Positions 1-8,387 of a DNA stretch of 64,000 bases are shown in pieces. How positions within the stretch are numbered: position 1 is the stretch's first letter; each line of letters starts with the position of its first letter. Both the position numbers and the translations under genes were made by a program. Source of the DNA: Pseudomaricurvus sp033283335 (GTDB lineage Bacteria > Pseudomonadota > Gammaproteobacteria > Pseudomonadales > Cellvibrionaceae). Location: assembly GCA_033283335.1 (NCBI GenBank), contig JAWMQP010000007.1, positions 186,001 through 250,000 on the forward strand. The letters run 5' to 3'. Under the pieces are notes generated by a model that was not told the origin of the DNA, did no database searches, and saw only the letters and a list, made by a program, of their open reading frames with translations.

Positions 1-912
1 ATCACCCAGGCGGTGCAGGCCACCCAGGTGGTGGATGTCCGCCAGAGTTATCGCACTCCGGCACAGGCCGAGGCCGCCATTGTGCGCGGTGAAGTGAAGG
101 CGGTGCTGGTGCTGCCACGCGACCTGAGCCAGCGACTGGTGCAGGATCGCAGTCTGGGTCAGTGGCTGATAGATGGCTCCGACACCATGATCAGTGCGGC
201 CCTGTTGCAACTGGCCTCAATGCCCCTCGACCAGGTGATCCTGGACCCAAAAGTGGCACCGCCACGGGCAACCCCGACCTTCGATATGGCGCTGTTTTTT
301 AACCCCACCCGCCGCTCGGCGGTCAATATCATTCCCGGACTGAGCGCCATCATTCTCACTATGACCATGATCTTGTTCACCTCCACCGCCATTGTGCGCG
401 AGCGGGAGCGCGGCAATCTGGAACTGCTGATCACCACCCCGATTCGGCCGCTGGAATTGATGATCGGCAAGATCGTACCCTACATTTTTATCGGCCTGAC
501 TCAGGTGACCATCATTCTCGGTCTGGGACAGTGGATTTTTGATGTGCCAGTGAGTGGCTCACTGGGGCCCATGTACGGTGCCACTCTGCTGTTTATCTGC
601 GCCAGCCTGACGCTGGGGCTGATCATTTCCACCCTGGTGAAAACCCAGATGCAGGCGATGCAGGCGACCGTGTTCATCCTGCTGCCTTCGATATTGTTGA
701 GCGGCTTTATGTTTCCCTACGAGGCCATGCCAGTGGCGGCCCAATGGATTGCCGAAGCCCTGCCGGCCACCCACTTTATGCGCATGATCCGGGCGATTGT
801 GTTGCGCGGTGCCGAGTTGCAGGTGCTGACCGGCGATGCCCTGTGGCTGCTCGGCTTCAGTGTTGCCGGTCTTGCCGTCGCCGCCCTCCGATTCCGCAAA
901 CGGCTGGATTAG
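1..912 (+). CDS. ABC-2 type transporter permease, C-terminal part (5' end outside window)
   Basis: Membrane subunit of an ABC exporter of the ABC-2 (YhhJ/YbhR-like) family. The reading frame is already open at base 1, so the N-terminus lies outside the window. What remains starts with part of a soluble periplasmic domain (about the first 100 residues), followed by about five or six hydrophobic segments. The conserved cytoplasmic stretch RERERGNLELLITTPIRP, typical of ABC-2 permeases of this family, lies between the first and second of these segments. The protein ends in a basic tail. The ATPase and membrane-fusion partners would be expected upstream. The substrate cannot be told from the sequence. 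I am confident of the family and not of the transported compound. Confidence 0.88.
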   Translation: MTQAVQATQVVDVRQSYRTPAQAEAAIVRGEVKAVLVLPRDLSQRLVQDRSLGQWLIDGSDTMISAALLQLASMPLDQVILDPKVAPPRATPTFDMALFFNPTRRSAVNIIPGLSAIILTMTMILFTSTAIVRERERGNLELLITTPIRPLELMIGKIVPYIFIGLTQVTIILGLGQWIFDVPVSGSLGPMYGATLLFICASLTLGLIISTLVKTQMQAMQATVFILLPSILLSGFMFPYEAMPVAAQWIAEALPATHFMRMIRAIVLRGAELQVLTGDALWLLGFSVAGLAVAALRFRKRLD

Positions 913-934
913 CCTTGCGCGTTAAGCGCCGAGC

Positions 935-1330
935 TCAATAGCGATTAACCTCGTGTATCTGTTCGTTGAGGGTCCAGTAGTCGTAGAGCCAACCCAGCAG
1001 AAACAGACCACCGGTGCAAAACCAGATGATGGCCGTGATCCACTTACCCAGATACAACCGGTGCACACCAAACAAGCCCAAAAAGGTCAGCAGAATCCAG
1101 GCCACGGTGTAGTTTTTTCGGCCCAGGTCATAGCGGATGTCCGCCGTGCGGTCCATGCCCGGAATCAACAGCAAATCGATGATCCAGCCTACAAAGAACA
1201 AGCCCAGCGTAAAAAAATACAGGGTAGCCGATACCGGCCGTCCATAGTAAAACCGGTGCGCGCCCATAAAGCCGAAAATCCAAAGGATGTAGCCCACCAG
1301 CAGACTGTGGGTCTTACCATCATTGTTCAT
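935..1330 (-). CDS. TM2 domain-containing membrane protein
   Basis: Small membrane protein of 131 residues with two TM2-type units: GYILWIFGFMGAHRFYYGRP near the N-terminus and a second unit with the core LGLFGVHRLYLGKW. Each has the Gly-x-His-Arg-Phe/Leu-Tyr signature in a short loop between hydrophobic helices. The frame is open further upstream, but the ATG at 1330 is chosen because GGGGGAG lies about 7 bases before it and the TM2 domain begins directly after it. TM2 proteins occur widely in bacteria with no fixed function. It converges with the ABC permease gene, so no partner is indicated. Confidence 0.82.
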   Translation of the reverse strand: MNNDGKTHSLLVGYILWIFGFMGAHRFYYGRPVSATLYFFTLGLFFVGWIIDLLLIPGMDRTADIRYDLGRKNYTVAWILLTFLGLFGVHRLYLGKWITAIIWFCTGGLFLLGWLYDYWTLNEQIHEVNRY

Positions 1331-1477
1331 GCATGACTCCCCCAGGGATATTGGATGGAAAGAACGACTTAAGATAAATCCTACGCGCCACGAAAGCAAA
1401 AGTACCGCAAAGGGTCGAGGCAGAGGCCCAGTAGAAATCAGTGCAGGAGATGGTCAGAGCAGCCATTTCGGGTGGCA

Positions 1478-1512
1478 GAAAAAATGGCGCCTGCTGTCTT
1501 TATCAGGCGCCA
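1478..1512 (-). terminator. Rho-independent terminator of the leucine dehydrogenase gene
   Basis: Perfect 9-bp stem (TGGCGCCTG at 1485-1493 pairing with CAGGCGCCA at 1504-1512) with a 10-base loop. Read on the minus strand it is followed directly by ATTTTTT. It lies about 90 bases past the stop codon of the minus-strand dehydrogenase gene. Position and orientation fit intrinsic termination of that transcript. Confidence 0.85.
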
Positions 1513-1599
1513 CAAGCGTTGATTGTTCCCGTGATTAACTCAAAGGTGTCAAGGCTCTGAAAACGGCAAGAACAATCGAGAGGAAGTGGGTTATCGGTC

Positions 1600-2667
1600 T
1601 CAAGCCACGTGTTCGACCGGCTGTTGATCCGGTGCAAAGCGGTTGCGGGCCACCTGATCGGCAATCACATTGGTCGCCTGGTCGGTCGCTTTAGAGCGCT
1701 TGAACACCTCTTTCAGAGTCTCTGTCACACTGCGGGTAATGTGCTGGCGGGCGCAGGCCAACGATTGGCCCTGACGCTGATAATACACATCGATAATACC
1801 GCCGGCATTGATCACATAGTCGGGAGCATAGAGAATATTCCGCGCCTTGAGGGCGTAGCCCAGATCATCGTAGGCCAGCTGATTGTTGGCCGCACCGGCG
1901 ATCACACTGGCCTTGAGCTGGTTCAGCGCCACATCATCAATGGCGGCGCCCAGCGCACACGGGGCAAACACATCCACCGGCTGGCTGAAAATTTCGTCTG
2001 GAGCCACCAGGGTCGCACCCAGTTCCTGCACCGCGCGCTCGGCATTGGCGGTGAAGACATCGCTGACCACCAGCTCCGCACCGGCTTCGTGCAGCAATTG
2101 CGCCAGTCGATAACCGACATTGCCCAGCCCCTGAATCGCCACCCGCACGCCGTGTAAGTCGCTGCTGTGCAGGCGCTCTTGCACCGCCACCTGCAGCCCA
2201 ACAAACACACCGTAAGCGGTCGCTGGCGAGGGATCACCGCGCTCTCCCTGATGCTGGGCAAAGCCTGCCACATGCCGGGTCTCCTGCGCCATGACCTGCA
2301 TATCACGCTCCTGAATGCCGGAGTCTTCCGCGGCCACGTAACGCCCGCCGAGGGAGTCGATAAAGCGCCCCATGGCCCGCAACAGGTCATCGTTTTTATG
2401 CTTTCGGGGATCGCCAATGATCACCGATTTGGCGCCACCGAGCGGCAGATTGGCGGCTGCCGATTTGTAAGTCATACCGCGCGATAAGCGCAGCACATCG
2501 TTCAGGGCTTCATCGCCACTGTGATAATTGAACATGCGACAGCCTCCCATGGCCTGCCCCAGCTGGCTGTTGTGGATCGCAATAATCGCTTTCAGCCCAC
2601 TGGTCTTGTCGTGACAGAATGCCACATGTTCATGCCCATCGTACGAGCGATGCTCGAACACACTCAT
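1600..2667 (-). CDS. Leucine-type amino acid dehydrogenase (Glu/Leu/Phe/Val dehydrogenase family)
   Basis: NAD-dependent oxidative deaminase of 355 residues that interconverts a branched-chain (or aromatic) amino acid and its 2-oxo acid in the cytoplasm. The family's glycine-rich substrate region is visible at about residues 40-45 (AMGGCR), and the catalytic lysine region follows in PLGGAKSVI. The Rossmann fingerprint GLGNVGYRLA lies near residue 180. The length matches leucine and phenylalanine dehydrogenases rather than the longer glutamate enzymes. ATG at 2667 is preceded by AGGAG. Its neighbour on the same strand, the indolepyruvate oxidoreductase, also handles 2-oxo acids, so the two may form one amino-acid degradation unit. 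Substrate choice between Leu, Val and Phe is not settled. Confidence 0.87.
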   Translation of the reverse strand: MSVFEHRSYDGHEHVAFCHDKTSGLKAIIAIHNSQLGQAMGGCRMFNYHSGDEALNDVLRLSRGMTYKSAAANLPLGGAKSVIIGDPRKHKNDDLLRAMGRFIDSLGGRYVAAEDSGIQERDMQVMAQETRHVAGFAQHQGERGDPSPATAYGVFVGLQVAVQERLHSSDLHGVRVAIQGLGNVGYRLAQLLHEAGAELVVSDVFTANAERAVQELGATLVAPDEIFSQPVDVFAPCALGAAIDDVALNQLKASVIAGAANNQLAYDDLGYALKARNILYAPDYVINAGGIIDVYYQRQGQSLACARQHITRSVTETLKEVFKRSKATDQATNVIADQVARNRFAPDQQPVEHVA

Positions 2668-2682
2668 TTGTTATTCTCCTGT

Positions 2683-2716
2683 AGTTGACCTTATAGGCCA
2701 GTTGACCTTGTGGGTC
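2683..2716. repeat. Two imperfect tandem copies of a 17-bp unit
   Basis: AGTTGACCTTATAGGCC at 2683-2699 is followed at once by AGTTGACCTTGTGGGTC, 13 of 17 bases identical. It fills most of the short gap between the start of the dehydrogenase gene and the stop of the oxidoreductase gene. It may be a local duplication without function. Confidence 0.6.
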
Positions 2717-2728
2717 AGTGACAGAGTG

Positions 2729-5700
2729 TTAAACGACCTGGTCAAGGTCGACGAAATGAACCGCCGAGGTTTCACTACCGTGAAAGCGATCCAACAGTTC
2801 GCTGCGCTTGTGGCGCCATCGGTCAACACTGGCATCCTTGATGTGACCAAATCCGCGAATTTTCTCTACTGCGGCCACCAGTTCCGTGGCCACGGCAATA
2901 TTGTCTTCATTGATGCCTGGCAAAATGTCCTGGTGCAGTAATTCTTCGAACTCAAGAATCAACGCGCGTTCCATTTTGCGTTCCTCCAGATAGGAAAACA
3001 CATCCAGCGGTGTACCGCGCAACACCTTGCCTTTCGCCAACAGGCGGAAGGCTTTCATCATCCAGGGGCCGTATTCCTTTTTCATCGGCTTGCCGCTATC
3101 GGGATCGAGCTTGGCAAACAGCGGTGGCGCCATATGAAAATGCAATTCGTAATTGCCTTCAAACTGTTGCTTGATACGTTCCATAAAATCAGTATCAGTA
3201 AACAGTCGTGCCACTTCGTACTCGTCTTTAATGGCCAACAGTTTGAAATAGCTTTTCGCCACCGCAGTCACAAACGCTTCGGCGCCGGCCAAACCCACGA
3301 CCGGCTGTTGGCAGTTCTGCACAAAACTGCGGTAGCGTTCTGCGTACTTGGCATCCTGATAACGCGTCAGGTAATCGGCTCGATAATCAACAATCTCCTG
3401 CAGGCTTTTCAGCGGTTGAAAAGGTGGTTTGTGTTCGGGCAATAATTTCAGCAAAGCGTCTTCGTCGGCAGCGGCACGTCGCCCCCACACAAACGCTTGC
3501 TGATTAAATTCTATCGCCACGCCGTTCAAATCAATGGCCCTGGCAATGGCTTCGGACGTCACCGGTATCAAACCCTTTTGGTAAGCATAGCCCAATAAAA
3601 ACAGGTTACCGCCAATCGCATCCCCCATCAGTTCCACCGCCAATTGACTAGCGTTGACGAAGTGAGTTTTGTCTTCGCCAACCTCCGCGGCGATGGCATT
3701 TTTCATCGCCACTTTGGGAAAACGTACGTCTGGATCTCGAGTAAACGCGGCCGTGGGCGATTCATAATCGTTGATGATAGCGTGCGACAAATCGCGATTC
3801 ACTTTGGCCAGCGCTTCTTCGCCAGCCGCCACCACAAGATCGCAACCCAGCAACAAATGGGCATCCCCGGCCGGCACCCGCACGGCGTGAATGTCTTCCT
3901 GTTTTTCGCCGATGCGCACATGGGACACAACCGCACCAAACTTTTGCGCCAGACCGGTCAGGTTCAATACCGAACAGCCCTTGCCTTCAAGGTGCGCGGC
4001 CATTCCCAGAATTGAACTGATGGTTAACACCCCGGTGCCGCCGATTCCGGTCATGACCACATTCCAGGGTTTCTGCAGCGACGGCAATGCCGGCTCCGGC
4101 AGGTCCATGTCGACGGATTGAGTGACGGAGCTGCGTTTTTTGCGCAACTGGCCACCGTGTACCGTAACAAAACTGGGACAAAAACCTTCGACACAAGAGA
4201 AGTCTTTGTTGCAGGCGCTTTGATCGATGGTGCGCTTACGCCCCAACTCGGTTTCCTTCGGCAATACCGACAAACAGTTGGAGACTTGACTGCAATCGCC
4301 ACAGCCTTCGCACACGTCACTGTTGATCATCACCCGTTTGGTCGGGTCAGGCAGCTCACCTTTTTTGCGACGCCGGCGCTTTTCCGCCGCGCACGTCTGA
4401 TCGTAAATAATGACACTGGTGCCTTTCACTTGACGCAGCTCTTTTTGCACCGCGTCCAGGCGCTGGCGATGATCGACAGTCAAGCCTTCGAACGCTGGAA
4501 AGTCACTCGGGTATTTATCCGGATCATCCGTCACGACAGCAATGCGCTTAATTCCCTCTCCGCGCAACTGCTGAATGATCTGCGCCACCGATAAGGGTCC
4601 GTCGACGGGTTGGCCACCGGTCATGGCCACGGCATCGTTGTAGAGCAGTTTGTAAGTAATGTTTACACCTGAGGCCACCGCCGCGCGAATCGCCAGCAAC
4701 CCGGAATGGTAGTAAGTACCATCGCCCAGGTTCTGGAACACATGTGGCGTGTCGGTAAACGGTGCCTGCCCCAACCAGGTAGCGCCTTCCCCCCCCATCT
4801 GCGTGAAGGTGTGAGTCTCACGGTCCATCCAGGTGACCATATAGTGACAGCCGATGCCCGCCAGCGCGCGCGAACCTTCCGGCACCTTGGTGGAGGTATT
4901 GTGGGGACAACCGGAACAGTAATGAGGCGTGCGCTCAATCAACTCCCGCGGCCGCGCCAACGACTGTTCCTTGCGCTCCAAAAACTGCAGCCGGCGTTCA
5001 ATTTCTTCACTGCGGTAAAACGGCTGTAGACGCGCCGCAATCGCCCGCGCCACCATGGCCGGGGTCAGCTCGCTCAGGTTGGTCAGCAGGGATTTGCCCC
5101 GCTCGTCGTATTCGCCGACCACACGGGGGCGCTCGTGCACCGGCCAGTTGTACAGCTGACCGGTCAACTGATCTTCAATTACCGAGCGTTTTTCCTCGAC
5201 CACCAGAATTTCCGTCAGGCCGGTGGCAAACTCGTGGGTCGATACAGGCTCCAGTGGCCAGGGCATACCCACTTTAAACACCCGCAAACCAATCTCCGCC
5301 GCCAGGCGTTCATCAATGCCCAGATCCTCCAGTGCCTGCAACACATCCAGATACGCTTTGCCGGAAGTAATGATGCCGAGGCGAGGGTTGGGGCTGTCGT
5401 GGGTAATGGTGTTGAGCTTATTGACCCGGGCAAATTCACGGGCGGCGTAAATTTTGAACTGATTCAGTCGTGCTTCCTGTTCCAGCGGCTTGTCTGGCCA
5501 GCGGGCGTGAAGGCCCCCGGTGGGCATTTCAAACTGGTCGGGAATGACAATCTTGACGCGATCGGGATCGATGTCGGCAGAAATAGCCGAATCCATGTTT
5601 TCGGTGATCGCTTTCATGCCCACCCAGCAACCGCTGTAGCGGGACAGCTCCCAGCCAAAGATGCCCAGATCGAGAATTTCCTGAACATTAGCGGGCGCCA

Positions 5701-6211
5701 GTACCGGCGCCGAGGCAGCCATAAACGAGTGCTCACACTGATGCGGCAGGGTTGAGGATTTACAGGCGTGGTCATCGCCCACCACCGCCAGCACACCGCC
5801 ATACTGGGAGGTGCCGAAGGCATTGGCGTGCTTGAGAACATCCATGGAGCGATCAAGACCCGGTCCCTTGCCATACCACATGCCAAACACACCGTCGTAC
5901 TTCGCCCCCTCAAACAGGTTCACCTGCTGCGAGCCCCACACCGAAGTCATGGCCAGGTCTTCATTCACCCCTGGGTTGAACACAATATTGTGGGATTCGA
6001 GGTAGTTTTTGGCCTTCCACAGCGCCTGGTCCAGACCGCCAATGGGCGAGCCACGGTAGCCGGAAATGTAACAGGCCGTATTCAGCCCGCGGCTAATATC
6101 GCGTTGATGTTGCAGCATAGGTAGGCGTACCAGGGCCTCAATACCGCTCATGTAAGCTCGACCAGAACTCAAGCGGTATTTGTCGTCCAATTGTATTGGC
6201 TGCCTGTTCAT
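2729..6211 (-). CDS. Indolepyruvate:ferredoxin oxidoreductase, fused subunits
   Basis: Large fused 2-oxo acid:ferredoxin oxidoreductase of 1160 residues, the form found in many proteobacteria. It decarboxylates aryl pyruvates (indolepyruvate, phenylpyruvate), and possibly branched-chain 2-oxo acids, to the acyl-CoA while reducing ferredoxin. Domains in order: pyrimidine-binding domain with GYRGSPIGG near residue 51; thiamine-diphosphate domain near residue 500 (GDGTYYHSG, then NDAVAMTGGQ); a ferredoxin-like Cys cluster at about 630-675 (CEGCGDCSQVSNC and later CxxxFSCVEGFCP); and the gamma domain from about 717 (GIGGTGVLTIS). GGAGG precedes the ATG at 6211 with good spacing. The divergent Lrp/AsnC gene is the likely regulator. 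Confidence 0.93.
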   Translation of the reverse strand: MNRQPIQLDDKYRLSSGRAYMSGIEALVRLPMLQHQRDISRGLNTACYISGYRGSPIGGLDQALWKAKNYLESHNIVFNPGVNEDLAMTSVWGSQQVNLFEGAKYDGVFGMWYGKGPGLDRSMDVLKHANAFGTSQYGGVLAVVGDDHACKSSTLPHQCEHSFMAASAPVLAPANVQEILDLGIFGWELSRYSGCWVGMKAITENMDSAISADIDPDRVKIVIPDQFEMPTGGLHARWPDKPLEQEARLNQFKIYAAREFARVNKLNTITHDSPNPRLGIITSGKAYLDVLQALEDLGIDERLAAEIGLRVFKVGMPWPLEPVSTHEFATGLTEILVVEEKRSVIEDQLTGQLYNWPVHERPRVVGEYDERGKSLLTNLSELTPAMVARAIAARLQPFYRSEEIERRLQFLERKEQSLARPRELIERTPHYCSGCPHNTSTKVPEGSRALAGIGCHYMVTWMDRETHTFTQMGGEGATWLGQAPFTDTPHVFQNLGDGTYYHSGLLAIRAAVASGVNITYKLLYNDAVAMTGGQPVDGPLSVAQIIQQLRGEGIKRIAVVTDDPDKYPSDFPAFEGLTVDHRQRLDAVQKELRQVKGTSVIIYDQTCAAEKRRRRKKGELPDPTKRVMINSDVCEGCGDCSQVSNCLSVLPKETELGRKRTIDQSACNKDFSCVEGFCPSFVTVHGGQLRKKRSSVTQSVDMDLPEPALPSLQKPWNVVMTGIGGTGVLTISSILGMAAHLEGKGCSVLNLTGLAQKFGAVVSHVRIGEKQEDIHAVRVPAGDAHLLLGCDLVVAAGEEALAKVNRDLSHAIINDYESPTAAFTRDPDVRFPKVAMKNAIAAEVGEDKTHFVNASQLAVELMGDAIGGNLFLLGYAYQKGLIPVTSEAIARAIDLNGVAIEFNQQAFVWGRRAAADEDALLKLLPEHKPPFQPLKSLQEIVDYRADYLTRYQDAKYAERYRSFVQNCQQPVVGLAGAEAFVTAVAKSYFKLLAIKDEYEVARLFTDTDFMERIKQQFEGNYELHFHMAPPLFAKLDPDSGKPMKKEYGPWMMKAFRLLAKGKVLRGTPLDVFSYLEERKMERALILEFEELLHQDILPGINEDNIAVATELVAAVEKIRGFGHIKDASVDRWRHKRSELLDRFHGSETSAVHFVDLDQVV

Positions 6212-6375
6212 GCCAGGTCCTCCGGAAGCAATGTTGTTCTTATCAGTCTGTCATTCTTGTGACATTTCCAGCCAAAATATTAATGAAATTTCCGGGGTAT
6301 TTTTTTGTTTTATTTGCATTGAATAACGCTATAGTGCATAAATAAACTCATTAAATATAAAATTCGGGTGTATTT
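6212..6375. promoter_or_regulatory. Divergent control region between oxidoreductase and Lrp-type regulator
   Basis: This 164-base AT-rich interval lies between two genes transcribed away from each other. It holds an imperfect inverted pair (TATTTGCA at 6311-6318 and TGCATAAAT at 6335-6343) around a possible -10 element TATAGT. Lrp/AsnC proteins commonly bind AT-rich inverted sites in such divergent regions. Assigning this pair as the operator is inference. Confidence 0.4.
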
Positions 6376-6852
6376 ATGCAAGACAAAATCAGCGGCCCTG
6401 ACCTCAAAATCCTCAAGCTGCTGCAGGAAGATGCCAACCTCACCGCCGCCGAACTGGCGGAACGTATCGGCCTGTCGCAAAGCCCATGCTGGCGCCGCAT
6501 CAATCGACTGGAAAGTGAAGGGTATATTCAGAAACGGGTCGCCCTGCTGGATGCCGAAAAACTCGGCATGGACGTGGTGGTGTTTTGCAGCGTCAGCCTG
6601 AGTGTGCACGGTCGCCAGTCTTTGGACGAGTTTGAAAAAGCGGTCGCCCAGCTACCAGAGGTCACTGAGTGTTACACCATGACCGGCACCATGGACTATA
6701 TGCTAAAGATCATCACCAAAGACATTCGTCACTATGAGAAGTTTGTGCGGACGTTTTTATCGCAGATGCCCGGCATCCGCGAAATTCATTCCAATGTGGC
6801 GGTAACCGCGATCAAGAACACCACCGCCTTACCGCTCGACACCCAACTGTAA
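6376..6852 (+). CDS. Lrp/AsnC family transcriptional regulator
   Basis: Regulator of 158 residues, the usual Lrp size. The N-terminal AsnC-type helix-turn-helix is clear (LTAAELAERIGLSQSPCWRR, about residues 24-43), followed by the RAM effector domain with the TGTMDYML core that binds amino acids. It is divergent from the fused indolepyruvate oxidoreductase, the classic arrangement in which such a regulator senses an amino acid and controls the catabolic gene next door. The Shine-Dalgarno sequence before the ATG is poor. Effector unknown; an aromatic or branched-chain amino acid is the natural guess. Confidence 0.9.
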   Translation: MQDKISGPDLKILKLLQEDANLTAAELAERIGLSQSPCWRRINRLESEGYIQKRVALLDAEKLGMDVVVFCSVSLSVHGRQSLDEFEKAVAQLPEVTECYTMTGTMDYMLKIITKDIRHYEKFVRTFLSQMPGIREIHSNVAVTAIKNTTALPLDTQL

Positions 6853-6868
6853 GGCCTAACCTTACTGA

Positions 6869-7216
6869 CTAGTTCCACATAAAAGGCACAATCGAGATGT
6901 AGAGGATGGCGCCGACCAGCAGCAGGATGGCAATGACCTGCAGCGGCTGCCGCAATAGCCGCTGCCAGAACGCCTCCGGCGGCTGCTCCAGGGCCTCCTG
7001 TCGCATGGTTAGCTGACGCCGATGCTGGTAGTCATCCAGCAACGTGCGGGCCTGCTCCAGCTGCTGCCGATCCGGCAACCAGATGGCGGCCAGCGATACC
7101 CCCCAGTTACCGGCACTGGTTTCGTAAAAGTCGATGCCAGCCTCGTTCAACAAGTCACGCACCTGCTCGGCTTCGTCATCCGGCACGCCATTGAGTTTAA
7201 ACAACAATTCCGCCAT
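6869..7216 (-). CDS. DUF6164-like small membrane-anchored protein
   Basis: Protein of 115 residues with an N-terminal soluble part resembling DUF2007-like putative signal-transducing domains (a pattern of the type VPDDEAEQVRDLLNEAGI, then a second alpha-beta unit). It ends in one hydrophobic segment (PLQVIAILLLVGAILYISIV). It resembles the family called DUF6164 in gammaproteobacteria. The Shine-Dalgarno AGGAG, 9 bases before the ATG, is supplied by the first unit of the 20-bp tandem repeat that lies immediately upstream. Function unknown. Confidence 0.78.
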   Translation of the reverse strand: MAELLFKLNGVPDDEAEQVRDLLNEAGIDFYETSAGNWGVSLAAIWLPDRQQLEQARTLLDDYQHRRQLTMRQEALEQPPEAFWQRLLRQPLQVIAILLLVGAILYISIVPFMWN

Positions 7217-7220
7217 CGCC

Positions 7221-7340
7221 TGAGGCTCCTATGATACGGCTGAGGCTCCTATGATACGGCTGAGGCTCATATGATACGGCTGAAGCTCCTATGATACAGC
7301 TGAGGCTCCTATGATACAGCTGAGGCTTCTTTAATACGCT
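7221..7340. repeat. Six tandem copies of a 20-bp unit carrying a Shine-Dalgarno sequence
   Basis: The unit TGAGGCTCCTATGATACGGC (plus strand) is repeated six times without spacers. Copies 1 and 2 are identical, copies 3-5 differ by one to two bases, and copy 6 is diverged. On the minus strand each unit reads TATCAT followed by AGGAG, except copy 3, where AGGAG is changed to ATGAG, and copy 6, which is degenerate. The copy next to the DUF6164-like gene provides its ribosome binding site. The last copy touches the stop codon of the 2H phosphoesterase gene. Confidence 0.93.
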
Positions 7341-8137
7341 TAGTCTGCGGGTTTCAACAACACCCGCTGCTCCAGCCGCAGCGGTGAGCCCACATCATCA
7401 CTGGCGTAAGAGACCAACGCCAGCGAGCTCACTTGCAGCGCCAGCGGGGTCGCCTCTACCGCGTTGTACAATACCGGAGCCAAGGCTCGACAATCAATAC
7501 GCCGGCGGTAGAGGCCCAGGGTAAGATGGGGACAATAAGGCTCATTGCGAAAGTCGTTGGTGGCAGGCAGCAAGCGCTGGCGCAATCGTTCCAGCCCTCC
7601 GCTCGGATCACTGACCTCCAGAAACGCTGCTGAGGCAAAACTATTGACCCCGCCAATGTGCACGTCAAAGGCGGTATCTGCGGCGCCCGACAGCGCCCTC
7701 ATCTGCCTTTGCAGCTGCGGAAAACTAAAGTCATCATCGCAGGAAAACTCGGTCAAAGACTCGCGTTTAATGAAGCGCTCGGCCCCGGAGTCTCCCTGAC
7801 AACGGCCATCGTCCTGGGGAAGAACTTCCGCCTGTAAAAATCCGCAAGCTGCCAAGGTAATGTGAGGCAAGCGTCGATCCTCCCGCAAACAGGCTGATAG
7901 ACGCTGCCTTGCCCGCCGCCAACGGGCCACCACCGTCGGACAATCGATCTCCAGCACCCAACACCAGTAGCGCGGCCGCCCCCGATGCCAGTCGGGGAAA
8001 TCGCGCCGTTGTGTGGGTATGGTGTGGCCGGACGCGAGAAACGACCGCCACACCTGCGGATAGTGAAAACGGAAAGGGGGAATGAATCGTGGCGACATGA
8101 CAGCGTCCGACGCGGATTGAGGCGCAGACTGTTTCAC
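7340..8137 (-). CDS. 2H phosphoesterase superfamily protein (2'-5' RNA ligase-like)
   Basis: Protein of 265 residues with two His-x-Thr/Ser-Leu motifs, PHITLAACG near residue 93 and PHLTLGLY near residue 212. These define the 2H phosphoesterase fold of LigT/ThpR-type RNA ligase-like cyclic phosphodiesterases. The N-terminal part (RPRYWCWVLEID) matches the first strand of the fold, preceded by a proline- and arginine-rich leader. It is longer than E. coli ThpR (about 176 residues) because of this leader and an insertion between the motifs. Start uncertain: a second ATG follows 13 codons in. Likely cytoplasmic; substrate unknown. Confidence 0.78.
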   Translation of the reverse strand: MKQSAPQSASDAVMSPRFIPPFRFHYPQVWRSFLASGHTIPTQRRDFPDWHRGRPRYWCWVLEIDCPTVVARWRRARQRLSACLREDRRLPHITLAACGFLQAEVLPQDDGRCQGDSGAERFIKRESLTEFSCDDDFSFPQLQRQMRALSGAADTAFDVHIGGVNSFASAAFLEVSDPSGGLERLRQRLLPATNDFRNEPYCPHLTLGLYRRRIDCRALAPVLYNAVEATPLALQVSSLALVSYASDDVGSPLRLEQRVLLKPAD

Positions 8138-8387
8138 AAGCTGGACAAGAAAACAACCGGGACGACCATTGCGTCATCCCGGTATCTTAAGGCGATCTGA
8201 GTGGGAACTTGGCGGCACTCAGGGCTGAGCGCCGATCGGCTCCTTATGCTTGAGGAGAATGCTGAATCCTTTCAGCAATGGCGGTCCATCTAAAACCCAA
8301 TCCCTGGTTGGCACATATCCCTGAAACTAAGCCGGCTCTGAAAAGCAATTTCCAGTCCTGCAATCAACGCCCTGCGGGCGGATTGAA

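Noticed and set aside
7221..7340. CRISPR-like array
   Set aside because: The 20-bp units are directly joined without spacers, too short for CRISPR repeats, and no cas gene is present.
8360..8387. CGCCC/GGGCG hairpin after phaC as terminator
   Set aside because: Short stem and no real T-run on the minus strand; too weak to call.
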